Translations under genes and position numbers: made by a program
In this document: positions 1 to 9,660 of the stretch, piece after piece
Layout: every line of letters begins with the position of its first letter
Numbering within the stretch: the stretch's first letter is position 1
Notes under the pieces: generated by a model
Database searches by the model: none
Told to the model about the DNA's origin: nothing
Seen by the model: only the letters and a program-made list of their open reading frames with translations
Source: Pelobates cultripes
Lineage: Eukaryota > Chordata > Amphibia > Anura > Pelobatidae
Assembly: GCA_933207985.1 (NCBI GenBank)
Contig: OW240916.1
Location: forward strand, 314,131,085-314,195,084
Direction: 5' to 3'
DNA length: 64,000 nt

Positions 1-436
1 GATGATATTAGGCAGGTGGTTTTAATGTTGTGGCTAGTCTGTGTATGTGTACATATATCGTTCTGTCTAATAGTGCTCATAATTTTATCTAAAAATCCTG
101 CTAGCAATACCTCCATGTAAACACTGGTGATCCTAGCTTGCCAATCTATCCCCATTTTTAAAATTCCCTTATTGTAGTTCTTTATATTATATGTAGCACA
201 GTTCTACAAGACACATTACTTAGAATCCTTCAAGTGTCAGAGAGGCCTCCAATGTTCTGGGAAGCTTGTGTTGCTTCTGGGACCAGTTACTGTGGGCAGT
301 TTACCTAGGCCTCAATATGATTGTTTTACGTGATGGTGACCCAATTTTTAATTAGATCAAGAGATTAGAGTACAGAAATCCCTGTATGCATTCTAGAATC
401 AAAATATATATGATATACTTGTAATTTGTTTCCCAG

Positions 437-564
437 GTTGGTAGAGCTTGAACAGCTTGAAATTGTAACCGGTGGATGGGTTATGACAGACGAAGCTTCA
501 TCACATTATTTTTCAATGATTGACCAACTCATAGAAGGACATCAGTGGTTGGAGAAAAATCTTG
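437..564 (+). CDS. MAN2A1-like: MAN2A exon a: GH38 catalytic domain, LEIVTGGWV motif
   Basis: First exon in the window. The acceptor is tttcccag and the donor is G|gtacgg. The first base completes a codon from an upstream exon; 42 full codons follow, then one base of a Gly codon. The translation contains [19 protein letters not shown] and [12 protein letters not shown], a strongly conserved block of the alpha-mannosidase II catalytic domain. Human MAN2A1 and MAN2A2 have Pro where this copy has Thr in GGWVMTDEA. No stop codon interrupts the exon. Confidence 0.93.
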
Positions 565-1881
565 GTACGGCACCTATTTTATAATCTAGGAATTTTTGCA
601 AAAAAAAAAAACTGCTTAAAAAGGGTCAAAAAACCCCCTCTATTTTCATGTTATGTAAAACAAGTGTTTGCAAAGTCAGAAACAATCTATCATACCAGCG
701 GTAAGGCAGGATATAGCCTGAAAAAAAAAAACCTTTTTAGTTTTTCTTTCAGTTCTTTATTTAATCTGCACTACCACCTGCACTTCCTTTTGAGAGCATG
801 ACTGTTGAAATGGTAAACCAGCAAGTTCACAGCTCCCATAATGTGTACAAAGTATATTTTAGTATCAAAGTAGACTCTTTATATTTTATTTAAAAACAAA
901 AAACAAAAAACTTTTTTTTTTTTTTGCTATGATTTTGCTACTGAAACTCAACCAACTTTGTCTTTTTTTGATGATATGAACTTGCTGTTTGAAAAAAATA
1001 TGTTCTTCAAAACTGAGGTCACGCACCTACCAGACACAATTTAAAAATAAATGAAATCATAGAAATGAACAACAAGCTTGGGGGGGGGGGGGAAAACCAT
1101 ACCACAAAATATATATATCAGTAAATAAAAAAATTAAAAACAATATTCTAAACGTGTTAAAATATGTTGCAAATCAATGAAAGAAAGGAAAACTGCAACA
1201 TAGTGTGAACTGTAACAACAAAAAAATATGGGGGTAGGATTGGAATATCACTCAGATGGCCCAGAGCCGTACTGGGCTCAAATGTGCCAAAAATGGCTGC
1301 AGGATCCAAATCAAAGGATGGAATACACGTTGGCATTTATTTCCGCCAAAGTTGTTTTATTAGTACAGGATTCAAGTACTCAAAACAGACAAAGTACTGG
1401 GTACAACAATCCGTAACCCAGACCATAAAAAGGGCAATATAAAATATCATAAAAAGAAAGCGTGTTTCGGCAGAAAGCCTACTTCTAGTGCTAATGTTCA
1501 CTATGTCCACATATGTTTACTATATACCTAATGTTTAAACAGTGCACATGTGTGTCAAATCTATGGTGATTCTGTCAGCCAAAACGGTTACATGTCACAC
1601 TATTACGGTTTTCTTTTCTTTCATTGTAGATTTGCAACATCTTTTAATACATTTGCATATTGTTTATTTATACACTATCTTCACTTGAGGTTTTCGATTT
1701 ACTGGTATATATTTTTGTTCTATGTTTTGAGTGATGGGGAAACACTCTTTATTCCAGTTACTTTTTTTTAATTTATATTGTTTTATATTTCTTTCGAAGC
1801 AACTTACACCTTTTTATTTTATAATGTAAAAAAAAATGTCATGATATTTGTTCCATGTATAACAATCAAAATCCCCATATT
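565..1881. other. Intron, no gene; possible old repeat
   Basis: AT-rich intronic DNA with A and T runs (about 601-611, 721-731, 911-925) and a G12 run at 1081. The part 1215-1500 looks like repeat-derived DNA. It has a GTGTTTCGGCAGAAAGCC stretch near 1463 resembling the downstream regions of Penelope-type elements, but this is only a resemblance. No splice-flanked coding segment was seen. Confidence 0.5.
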
Positions 1882-3776
1882 GGGGGCGTGGCCTAACCAC
1901 AGAAGTGGGCAGTCGCATGGCCGCTGAGCTCCGGCTAAACTACGGACAAAACCCTAAAAATAGAGGTGACCCACGACCAAAAAACACCCAAGTAACCCCC
2001 ACTGTTTACCTCCTGGGCAAGAAAACCAAAAAGCTAAAACCCGACTGACCCCGCCAGGGGCACAGCATCGGAGACCTCTGACGGCAGGCACATGGCGCCC
2101 AGGAGAGTAAGATGGCGTCCCTCCTAGGAGGATGCTCTGACTTCTCCAACAGTGCATCGGAGGAGGAAGAAGGAGGTCTCACGCCAGCAAAGGTGCGGCA
2201 GCCGGCAGAACGAGTGGCACCGGACACTCGACACCGGCCCGGTGATACTAACGGACATCAGGGAGATCATGGCGGACTTCCAACTGAAAATCTCGGTGGA
2301 CGTGGCCTTGATTCGGGAGGAACTGCGAGGCCTGACGGGCCACCTCGGTGAGGTAGAACACAAAACCCCAAACCACACACAACAAATTAAAGAGCTGACA
2401 AAAAGGGTGGAAGAGCTCACACAGCAGAGCACTGCCTATGAAGGCAGATTCGACACCTTAGAAGACAAGCGGAGGCAGAAGAACATAAAACTCAGAGGAG
2501 TCACCGAGACAGTTCCACCTGAGGAACTCCCACACTTTGCTAGACGACTCCTAACAGCTATACTCACACCAAAGCAGGCTAAGGCAATGCCTCTGAAAGG
2601 CATATTCCGACTTCCAAAACCAGCCAAGACACCACCCGCAGCCTCAGGCGACTTAGTGATGCAATTCCAGGGTCTCAGGGACAAGAAGCCATGATGGCAG
2701 CCATCAGAGGGCAATCACCATACAACTTCGAAGGGATGTCCATAACCTTCTTCGCGGATCTCTCCGGGGGAACCCTCGCATGGCGACGGTCACTCCGACC
2801 TCTCACCTCCCTCCTATGCAAGAAAACAGCTACCGCTGGAGCCAGGCTTGTACGCTGCCGATCCAACGCGGAGAAACCACCATCACCATACGAGACCTGC
2901 CAGACGCAACACACCAACTGCAGGCACTTGGCTTGCCCCCGGACTCGCTGGGCCCGACAAACCCTCAAGGCTGGGACCCTGCGGCCAACCCTGACTTTAT
3001 ACCCAGGGACACTGCTTCAGCCTCCCGAGCTGGGGCCACGACCTGAACCCAGAGGGTCGGGTTGACTCCCTGGCGACACCCAGAGACACTGCCGTATCTC
3101 CACCATAACACCCACCTAACGTTGCCAATACATCCCCACACCAACTAGGAATTCACATACAGACCAGATGACCTATGCCCATACCCGACTGGTGCAGCCA
3201 ACCACCCTCACCTGCACAACCCGTCCACCCCCAACCAGCACACCCTGAAGGTAGGCTCAGACTAGGCCACCCATAAACCAACAGTGACCGGCGGAGCCGG
3301 GCCCCACAATCAACGCAGGACAGGGACCACAAGGACGGTAGGTGCACATACAGCAACAGCACGACGAGGCCACACCAACACTGACTCTCCCCAGGCCCAG
3401 TTACACACGACATACCACCCTTCAACCGGCAACCGCCGGAGACCCACACAAGGGGGCAGAATAACATGCAGGGGTGCCCACGCGGGAGGTAGGGGGTTTG
3501 GCAGCACACCAATAGGGTCACCCACCTGCGACAGCTCAGCCCATCAATTAGCTTATCTGACAGTAACCCAATCGATAGCCACTCTGACGAGACACACTCC
3601 CTAAACTAATGACATGACAAAAGATTCTCACATGCCATAAAAGAGCAAAGTTTATTATGCCTAACCACTGTTATCTCATGTTCATTGATATGCTGACAGG
3701 AGCCGTTGTGGCATTGTAGGCAACTCTGTCTTGATGTGCATATGCACCAAAAATAAAGAATTATATAAAAAAAAAA
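1882..3776 (+). mobile_element. L1-type LINE with ORF1 only (HAL1-like), 14-bp target duplication
   Basis: A complete-looking insertion of 1895 bp. It is flanked by the perfect direct repeat AAAATCCCCATATT (1868-1881 and 3777-3790), starts GGGGGCGTGGCCTAACC, and ends in AATAAAGAATTATAT plus a poly(A) run. The 5' half holds a degenerate L1 ORF1. The 3' half (about 3050-3760) is C-rich untranslated sequence. There is no reverse transcriptase or endonuclease, although L1 ORF2 would need over 3 kb. The intact duplication and tail mean the unit was retrotransposed in this short form. In mammals such ORF1-only L1 derivatives are called HAL1. Confidence 0.8.
2152..3046 (+). pseudogene. L1 ORF1 protein, frameshifted
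   Basis: The LINE ORF1 protein is an RNA-binding trimeric chaperone. The first part (2152-2692) shows a heptad-rich coiled coil (IREELRGLTGHLGEVEHK to RVEELTQQ) and then the ORF1 signature DKRRQKNIKLRGVTE at the start of the RRM. The frame then shifts: EGMSITFFADLSGGTLAWRR around 2735-2795, the C-terminal domain start, is read in a second frame. NSYRWSQACTLPI with TTITIRDLPDATHQLQ (about 2822-2930) is read in a third. At least two indels separate these, so the copy is dead. The start of the original frame may lie upstream, near 2092. Confidence 0.8.
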
Positions 3777-3958
3777 AAAATCCCCATATTAAGTATATTT
3801 CCACTACTGTCACAAATGGACAAGCTTGATTAGCCCCCCACCAAACCATAATACAAATTATTTGTAACATTGATGCAAAATGCAGACATAATAGTAATTT
3901 GTTTATTTTAGTTATTCCTCAAAGTATTACTTTTCATTATTTTTACCTTTTTAAACAG

Positions 3959-4132
3959 GTGTAAAACCAAAATCTGGTTGGGCAGTTGACCCCTTTGGGT
4001 ACTCTCCAACAATGGCTTACCTTCTAAAACGTTCTGGATTGTCAAACATGCTCATACAGAGAATTCATTACTCTGTGAAGAAGCACTTTGCAGAAAAGAA
4101 AATACTGGAGTTCTTTTGGAGACAAAACTGGG
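3959..4132 (+). CDS. MAN2A1-like: MAN2A exon b: catalytic nucleophile Asp
   Basis: The acceptor is ttttaaacag and the donor is G|gtaaga. The exon reads [20 protein letters not shown] and goes on to the [14 protein letters not shown] and LEFFWRQNW blocks. The Asp of WAVDPFG corresponds to the catalytic nucleophile and zinc ligand (Asp204 in the fly enzyme). The residue after DPFG is Tyr, as I recall for MAN2A2, whereas MAN2A1 has His there. The rest of the exon is closer to MAN2A1 ([10 protein letters not shown]). The last base is the first base of the Asp codon finished in the next exon. Confidence 0.94.
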
Positions 4133-4251
4133 GTAAGATTGAGTTCATTATGCATGTATGGTTAATAATTAATGCCCTTAAAGTATTTGTAAAATGTAAT
4201 GTATTCTGTTTTTCTCCAAAGTAGACTGGCTGTTCATTGAAAACCCCACAA

Positions 4252-4783
4252 TTAAAGGGACTCTTCAGTGCCAGGAAAACAAACTGTTTTCCTGGCACTG
4301 CCGGTCCCCTCTCCCTCCCACCCCCCATCCCCTAGTTGCTGAAGCGACTTACCTGTATCCAGCGCCGAAGTCCCTCGGCGCTGGGTCAGGCTCCGCCTAC
4401 GCTCCTCCCCCGCAGACGTCCGCTGGTGGGGGAGACCTATTGCGCATGCGCGTCAATGCGGCGCACGCGCATTAGACCTCCCCGTAGGAAAGCATTGAAT
4501 AATGCTTTCCATGCTTTCCTATGGGGATTTCAGCGACGCTGGAGGTCCTCACATAGCGTGAGGACGTCCAGCGACGTTATAGCACACTTTCGTGTTCTAT
4601 ATACACAGATGTGTCCTCTAGTGGCTGTCTAGTAGACAGCCAGTAGAGGAGGACTTAACCCTTCAAGGTAAATAGTGCAGTTTATGAAAACTGCAATAAT
4701 TACACTTGCAGGGTTAAGGGTAGTTGGCACCCAGACCACTCCAATGGGCAGTAGTGGTCTGGGTGTCTGGAGTGTCCCTTTAA
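4252..4783. mobile_element. T2/Kolobok-like MITE
   Basis: A 532-bp element bounded by TTAA at both ends: TTAAAGGGACTCTTCAGTG on the left and GGAGTGTCCCTTTAA on the right, an inverted-repeat end of the TTAAAGG type described for Xenopus T2/Kolobok MITEs. Internal palindromes surround a CpG-rich core with CGCATGCGCG near 4445. No coding content. Confidence 0.75.
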
Positions 4784-5077
4784 GTTCAGAAATCGGTTAT
4801 CTGTTATTCACTAAGCTGTAAATAGTTAGAAATTCAAAGTGAATTTAATCTTTTAAGACTTAATAATTAAACTGGGGGAAAAAAAAATCTGTATGTCCAC
4901 TATATTTTAATTTCTGATATTGGTTAAATTCACACTTTAGGGACTAACCCTTTATACATAGTTCAGATGCACATGGTTTGTTCTATTATCTTTCCGATGC
5001 TTTTATAGTCAGGGCTCGTAACTAAATAACAACACAACCCAACACAGCAGGTGCAGGTATAGGAAGCCAGGTCCTCT

Positions 5078-5079
<2 letters not shown>

Positions 5080-5114
<35 letters not shown>
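5080..5114. repeat. (TA)n microsatellite
   Basis: About 17 uninterrupted TA units in the intron before MAN2A exon c, adjacent to a short T-rich stretch. Confidence 0.97.
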
Positions 5115-5119
<5 letters not shown>

Positions 5120-5345
5120 TCTATACATGTTGTTTCTTTTTAGGGTAATCCAGGAATTGTTGGTATTGATGCAGGAAATGCAATGTTTAAACAAGTTAAA
5201 GCTCCATCATTCAGAGGTTTATATACTATAGATCAATTTAATAAGGCTTAATATTAATTTATTTTTTATCAGAACTTCTAAACTGAATGAATGTTACTCT
5301 TATCAACGTACAACAATATATATATTTTTAAATTTTTACTTTTAG

Positions 5346-5532
5346 ATTTGGGAAGTAGAACAGATATATTGTGCCATATGATGCCTTTCTACAGCTATGA
5401 TATCCCTCATACGTGTGGACCAGATCCAAAAATATGCTGCCAGTTTGATTTCAAGCGTCTCCCTGGAAGCAGAGTGAGCTGTCCGTGGCGAGTACCTCCA
5501 GAGGCCATCCATCCTGGGAATGTCCAACACAG
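5346..5532 (+). CDS. MAN2A1-like: MAN2A exon c: substrate-pocket segment
   Basis: The acceptor is cttttag and the donor is AG|gtattt. The exon encodes [20 protein letters not shown] and then [15 protein letters not shown], among the most conserved stretches of Golgi alpha-mannosidase II. The aromatic and acidic residues of FYSYD line the active site in the fly structure, and the Cys pairs are conserved. The exon lies 147 bp after a multi-thymine and (TA)n-rich intron piece and is followed by the 6.3-kb transposon-filled intron. Confidence 0.94.
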
Positions 5533-5963
5533 GTATTTACTTTACTTTTACTTTACTTTACTATGATGTAATTGATTCTTTATTTGAAACATTTAGTTAG
5601 AGATTAACCCCTTAAAGACACCGCTTCAGAAGCTTGTTTTACCCTTAAGGACACAAGCAATTTTTGCATTCTTTTGCTGTTTGTGTTCAACTGCAATTTG
5701 CATCTCTCTCATTTTTGGCACACATATTATATACCGGTTTTTTTAGAGTTCAAAAAGGGCTTTAATTTGAATACATATATAAATTCTCATTAATTATAAA
5801 AAAAAAAAAAGCCAAGAAATGGGGCGGGGGAAAACAATTTTTTCACAGTTTAGTCAATAATAACATGTGCATAATATGTCCAGCTTAGGAAACGTAATTC
5901 AAAATAAATTCGTTTATGTGTCTTGATTTATAGAGCACATAATATGTATAGGATGTCAGCCTA

Positions 5964-7524
5964 CAGGGAGTGCAGAATTATTAGGCAAGTTGTATTTTTG
6001 AGGATTCATTTTATTATTGAACAACAACCATGTTCTCAATGAACCCAAAAAACTCATTAATATCAAAGCTGAATATTTTTGGAAGTAGTTTTTAGTTTGT
6101 TTTAGTTATAGCTATGTTAGGGGGATATCTGTGTGTGCAGGTGACTATTACTGTGCATAATTATTAGGCAACTTAACAAAAAACAATATATACCCATTTC
6201 AATTATTTATTATTACCAGTGAAACCAATATAACATCTCAACATTCACAAATATACATTTCTGACATTCAAAAACAAAACAAAAACAAATCAGTGACCAA
6301 TATAGCCACCTTTCTTTGCAATGACACTCAAAAGCCTGCCATCCATGGATTCTGTCAGTGTTTTGATCTGTTCACCATCAACATTGCGTGCAGCAGCAAC
6401 CACAGCCTCCCAGACACTGTTCAGAGAGGTGTACTGTTTTCCCTCCTTGTAAATCTCACATTTGATGATGGACCACAGGTTCTCAATGGGGTTCAGATCA
6501 GGTGAACAAGGAGGCCATGTCATTAGATTTTCTTCTTTTATACCCTTTCTTGCCAGCCACGCTGTGGAGTACTTGGACGCGTGTGATGGAGCATTGTCCT
6601 GCATGAAAATCATGTTTTTCTTGAAGGATGCAGACTTCTTCCTGTACCACTGCTTGAAGAAGGTGTCTTCCAGGAACTGGCAGTAGGACTGGGAGTTGAG
6701 CTTGACTCCATCCTCAACCCGAAAAGGCCCCACAAGCTCATCTTTGATGATACCAGCCCAAACCAGTACTCCACCTCCACCTTGCTGGCGTCTGAGTCGG
6801 ACTGGAGCTCTCTGCCCTTTACCAATCCAGCCACGGGCCCATCCATCTGGCCCATCAAGACTCACTCTCATTTCATCAGTCCATAAAACCTTAGAAAAAT
6901 CAGTCTTGAGATATTTCTTGGCCCAGTCTTGACGTTTCAGCTTGTGTGTCTTGTTCAGTGGTGGTCGTCTTTCAGCCTTTCTTACCTTGGCCATGTCTCT
7001 GAGTATTGCACACCTTGTGCTTTTGGGCACTCCAGTGATGTTGCAGCTCTGAAATATGGCCAAACTGGTGGCAAGTGGCATCGTGGCAGCTGCACGCTTG
7101 ACTTTTCTCAGTTCATGGGCAGTTATTTTGCGCCTTGGTTTTTCCACACGCTTCTTGCGACCCTGTTGACTATTTTGAATGAAACGCTTGATTGTTCGAT
7201 GATCACGCTTCAGAAGCTTTGCAATTTTAAGAGTGCTGCATCCCTCTGCAAGATATCTCACTATTTTTGACTTTTCTGAGCCTGTCAAGTCCTTCTTTTG
7301 ACCCATTTTGCCAAAGGAAAGGAAGTTGCCTAATAATTATGCACACCTGATATAGGGTGTTGATGTCATTAGACCACACCCCTTCTCATTACAGAGATGC
7401 ACATCACCTAATATGCTTAATTGGTAGTAGGCTTTCGAGCCTATACAGCTTGGAGTAAGACAACATGCATAAAGAGGATGATGTGGTCAAAATAGTCATT
7501 TGCCTAATAATTCTGCACTCCCTG
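5964..7524 (-). mobile_element. Complete Tc1/mariner element with IR/DR ends
   Basis: A 1561-bp element flanked by TA (5962-5963 and 7525-7526). Outer ends are CAGGGAGTGCAGAATTATTA and its complement. Inner copies of the same motif lie about 190 bp inside on both sides (GCATAATTATTAGGCAA near 6155 and its complement near 7325), giving the paired direct repeats (IR/DR) seen in Sleeping Beauty-type elements. It carries one uninterrupted transposase gene on the - strand. Ends, inner repeats and gene are all intact, so the insertion is young. It sits inside the large repeat copy A. Confidence 0.95.
6290..7306 (-). CDS. Tc1/mariner transposase, intact, DD37E
   Basis: 338 aa from ATG to stop with no break. 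Residues about 8-45 form the first helix-turn-helix of the paired-like DNA-binding domain (IVRYLAEGCSTLKIAKLL). KKRVEKPRRK at 51-60 is a basic linker and likely nuclear signal. Residues 60-105 form the second HTH. The catalytic triad is Asp144 (LWTDE), Asp237 (MQDNAPSH) and Glu275 (SPDLNPIENLW). There are 37 residues between the second Asp and the Glu rather than the 34 of classic Tc1, so it belongs to the DD37E branch. A Gly-rich QQGGGGVLVWAG segment at 174-184 precedes the second Asp. The length is normal for the superfamily, and the protein could be active. Confidence 0.95.
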   Translation of the reverse strand: MGQKKDLTGSEKSKIVRYLAEGCSTLKIAKLLKRDHRTIKRFIQNSQQGRKKRVEKPRRKITAHELRKVKRAAATMPLATSLAIFQSCNITGVPKSTRCAILRDMAKVRKAERRPPLNKTHKLKRQDWAKKYLKTDFSKVLWTDEMRVSLDGPDGWARGWIGKGQRAPVRLRRQQGGGGVLVWAGIIKDELVGPFRVEDGVKLNSQSYCQFLEDTFFKQWYRKKSASFKKNMIFMQDNAPSHASKYSTAWLARKGIKEENLMTWPPCSPDLNPIENLWSIIKCEIYKEGKQYTSLNSVWEAVVAAARNVDGEQIKTLTESMDGRLLSVIAKKGGYIGH

Positions 7525-8277
7525 TATTTTGAAAGTTACAGGTCACAAAATACAAGGACTAAAATAAAATTTAAATGTGAAACAATTTTTCGGAGCCATC
7601 ACAAAAACAAAATTGCTGCACAAAAGTATATATTTATATAAAGTAGACATCACAGGCTATTTACCTAAGGTTATTTTGACACTTTTTACATAGCTATTTA
7701 ATGCTAATGCTAAATATTGGGGTTAAATTGTGTTTTTTCTTCTCTATTTTGTCATATACACATATAACATGGTTTTTTTAAATGTGTATTTCTCAAGGCT
7801 GGTGTGTGCTATTCTTGTACAGAACCCCATATTTTGTTTAGCTATATCTGCTGAATACAACAATATCCCCATTGTATGCATTTGGAAATATTCTGTAAAG
7901 CTACAATGCGATAAAAGAGACCAGGTTATTTCAGTTTCTATAGTTAGAATTTTCATAGATTGATTTGACCGGTTTAGGTCTCTTTTTGTGGAATTATATC
8001 AGTTTAAATGTTATAATAAAGCCACAAAGGGCTTCCATTTGAGAAAGCAGGCACCACAGGGTATCTTATATGGCATATATTGTGCCTTAACTTGTTACCA
8101 TTTTTTTTCACCAATTTATGTCAATATTTGTGGTGAGGAAAAACAAATTGAATTTTTTACATATGTGTTCTTCTACATGTTCTTACACTTGATATGTGCC
8201 ACTGTCATAAAATCACCCGAATAATGCTCAGTTACTTCTTCTGAGTAAAAAAAATTTGCCCAATGTATGACCTAGAC

Positions 8278-9660
8278 CAGTGATGGCGAACCTATGGCAC
8301 GCGTGCCACAGGTGGCACGCCGGGCCCTTTCTGTGGGCACGCGGCCACAGGTTCGCCATCAATGCAGAGTAGGCGCCTGCCTGCCCGAAACGGCAGGCGC
8401 CTACTCTGCTTCCGGGTCGGGAGGCAGGGGGAGGGCTCTAGGAAGCAGCTCCCCTGTCCTCCCGCGCGATGCTGTGTGGAGCGGTGCCGCACGTTACCAT
8501 GGCAACGCTCCACATAGCATTGCGCAGGAGGACAGGGGAGCTGCTTCCTGGAGCCCTCCCCCTGCAGTGCTTACCACCACTGGACCACCAGGGATCGCTG
8601 TGTCCCCCCCCCACTTCATTAAAGGTAAGAAGGGGAGAGGGGGGGGTATACTGACACGCAGTACCACTACCCCCACAGCAGTACCCCTACCCCCCAGCAG
8701 TACCCCTACGCCCCAGCAATACCCCTACCCCCAGCAGTACCCCCCACACACAGTACCCCTACCCTCCCCAGCAGTACCCCTACCCCCAGTACCCCTACCC
8801 CCCAGTTGGTACCCCACCCCAGCAGTACCCCCCCCCACCCCCGGTACCCCTACCCCCATAAGTACCCCCTACCCCCATACACCCCCCTACCCCACAGCAG
8901 TCCCCTACCCCACACACAGTACCCCTACCCCCCACACACAGGTACCCTACCCCACACACAGGTACCCCTACCCCCACACACAGTACCCTGCCCCCCCCAC
9001 ACACAGTACCCCTACCCCCCACACACAGTACCCTACCCCCACACACAGTACCCTACCCCCACACACAGTACCCCTACCTCCCCACAGCAGTACCCCTACC
9101 CCCCACACACAGTACCCCTACCCCCCCGCAGCGCCCTTACACTTACAACACACACACACAGCACCCCCACACACACAACACTCACACACACACGCACCCC
9201 CCCACACACACAGCACCCCCCACCTCAATGCAGTATGTGTGTATTCAGCAGTCTGTGTGTGTTTGCGTGTACTCAGCGGACTGTGTGTGTGTACTCAGCG
9301 GACTGTGTGTGTGTACTCAGCGGACTGTGTGTGTGTACTCAGCGGTCTTGTGTGTGTGTATTCAGCAGACTGTGTGTATGTATTCAGCAGTCTGTGTGTG
9401 TATGTATTGCATTTGTTGGAGATACTAATAAATATAAGCTTAATTTTATCTATTTATATCATTATTTAAAATTTGTATCATTGAACTCTCTGTGTTCTTT
9501 TAAAACAAAAGTTATTAGTTCGGACAACAGTACGAGTTGTTTTTTCTAAACTTAAACCTCAGTATTTGGGTTTAATTGCCGTGTTGGCACTTTAAGGAGA
9601 AAAAAAGTTGGCATGTATTGCGGTTTTGGCACTCGGGCTCAAAAAGGTTCGCCTTCACTG
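8278..9660. mobile_element. Non-autonomous hAT element (Buster-like), 8-bp duplication
   Basis: A 1383-bp element with ends CAGTGATGGCGAACC and, inverted, CAGTGAAGGCGAACC (14 of 15 identical). It is flanked by the perfect 8-bp duplication ACCTAGAC (8270-8277 and 9661-9668). A long internal palindrome spans about 8435-8560 (AGGAAGCAGCTCCCCTGTCC and its complement). The middle is an expanded minisatellite. No transposase. The ends resemble those of Buster/SPIN-type hAT transposons. Confidence 0.92.
8655..9405. repeat. Minisatellites inside hAT element
   Basis: From about 8655 to 9125 a C-rich array with the core CAGTACCCCTACCCCC varies in length and drifts into ACACACAGTACCCC units. At 9130-9225 it becomes CA-rich. 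From 9235 to about 9400 a second array has units like GTGTGTACTCAGCGGACT (about 22 bp), repeated six or seven times. Long proline- or cysteine-rich open frames here are by-products of the repeats. Confidence 0.9.

Noticed and set aside
12..436. Possible further MAN2A exon at the left edge
   Set aside because: No family motif is readable; the expected preceding exon must be farther upstream.
8294..9549. Long open frames rich in Pro, Thr and Tyr
   Set aside because: They lie on the hAT minisatellite; the composition comes from the repeat, not from coding selection.
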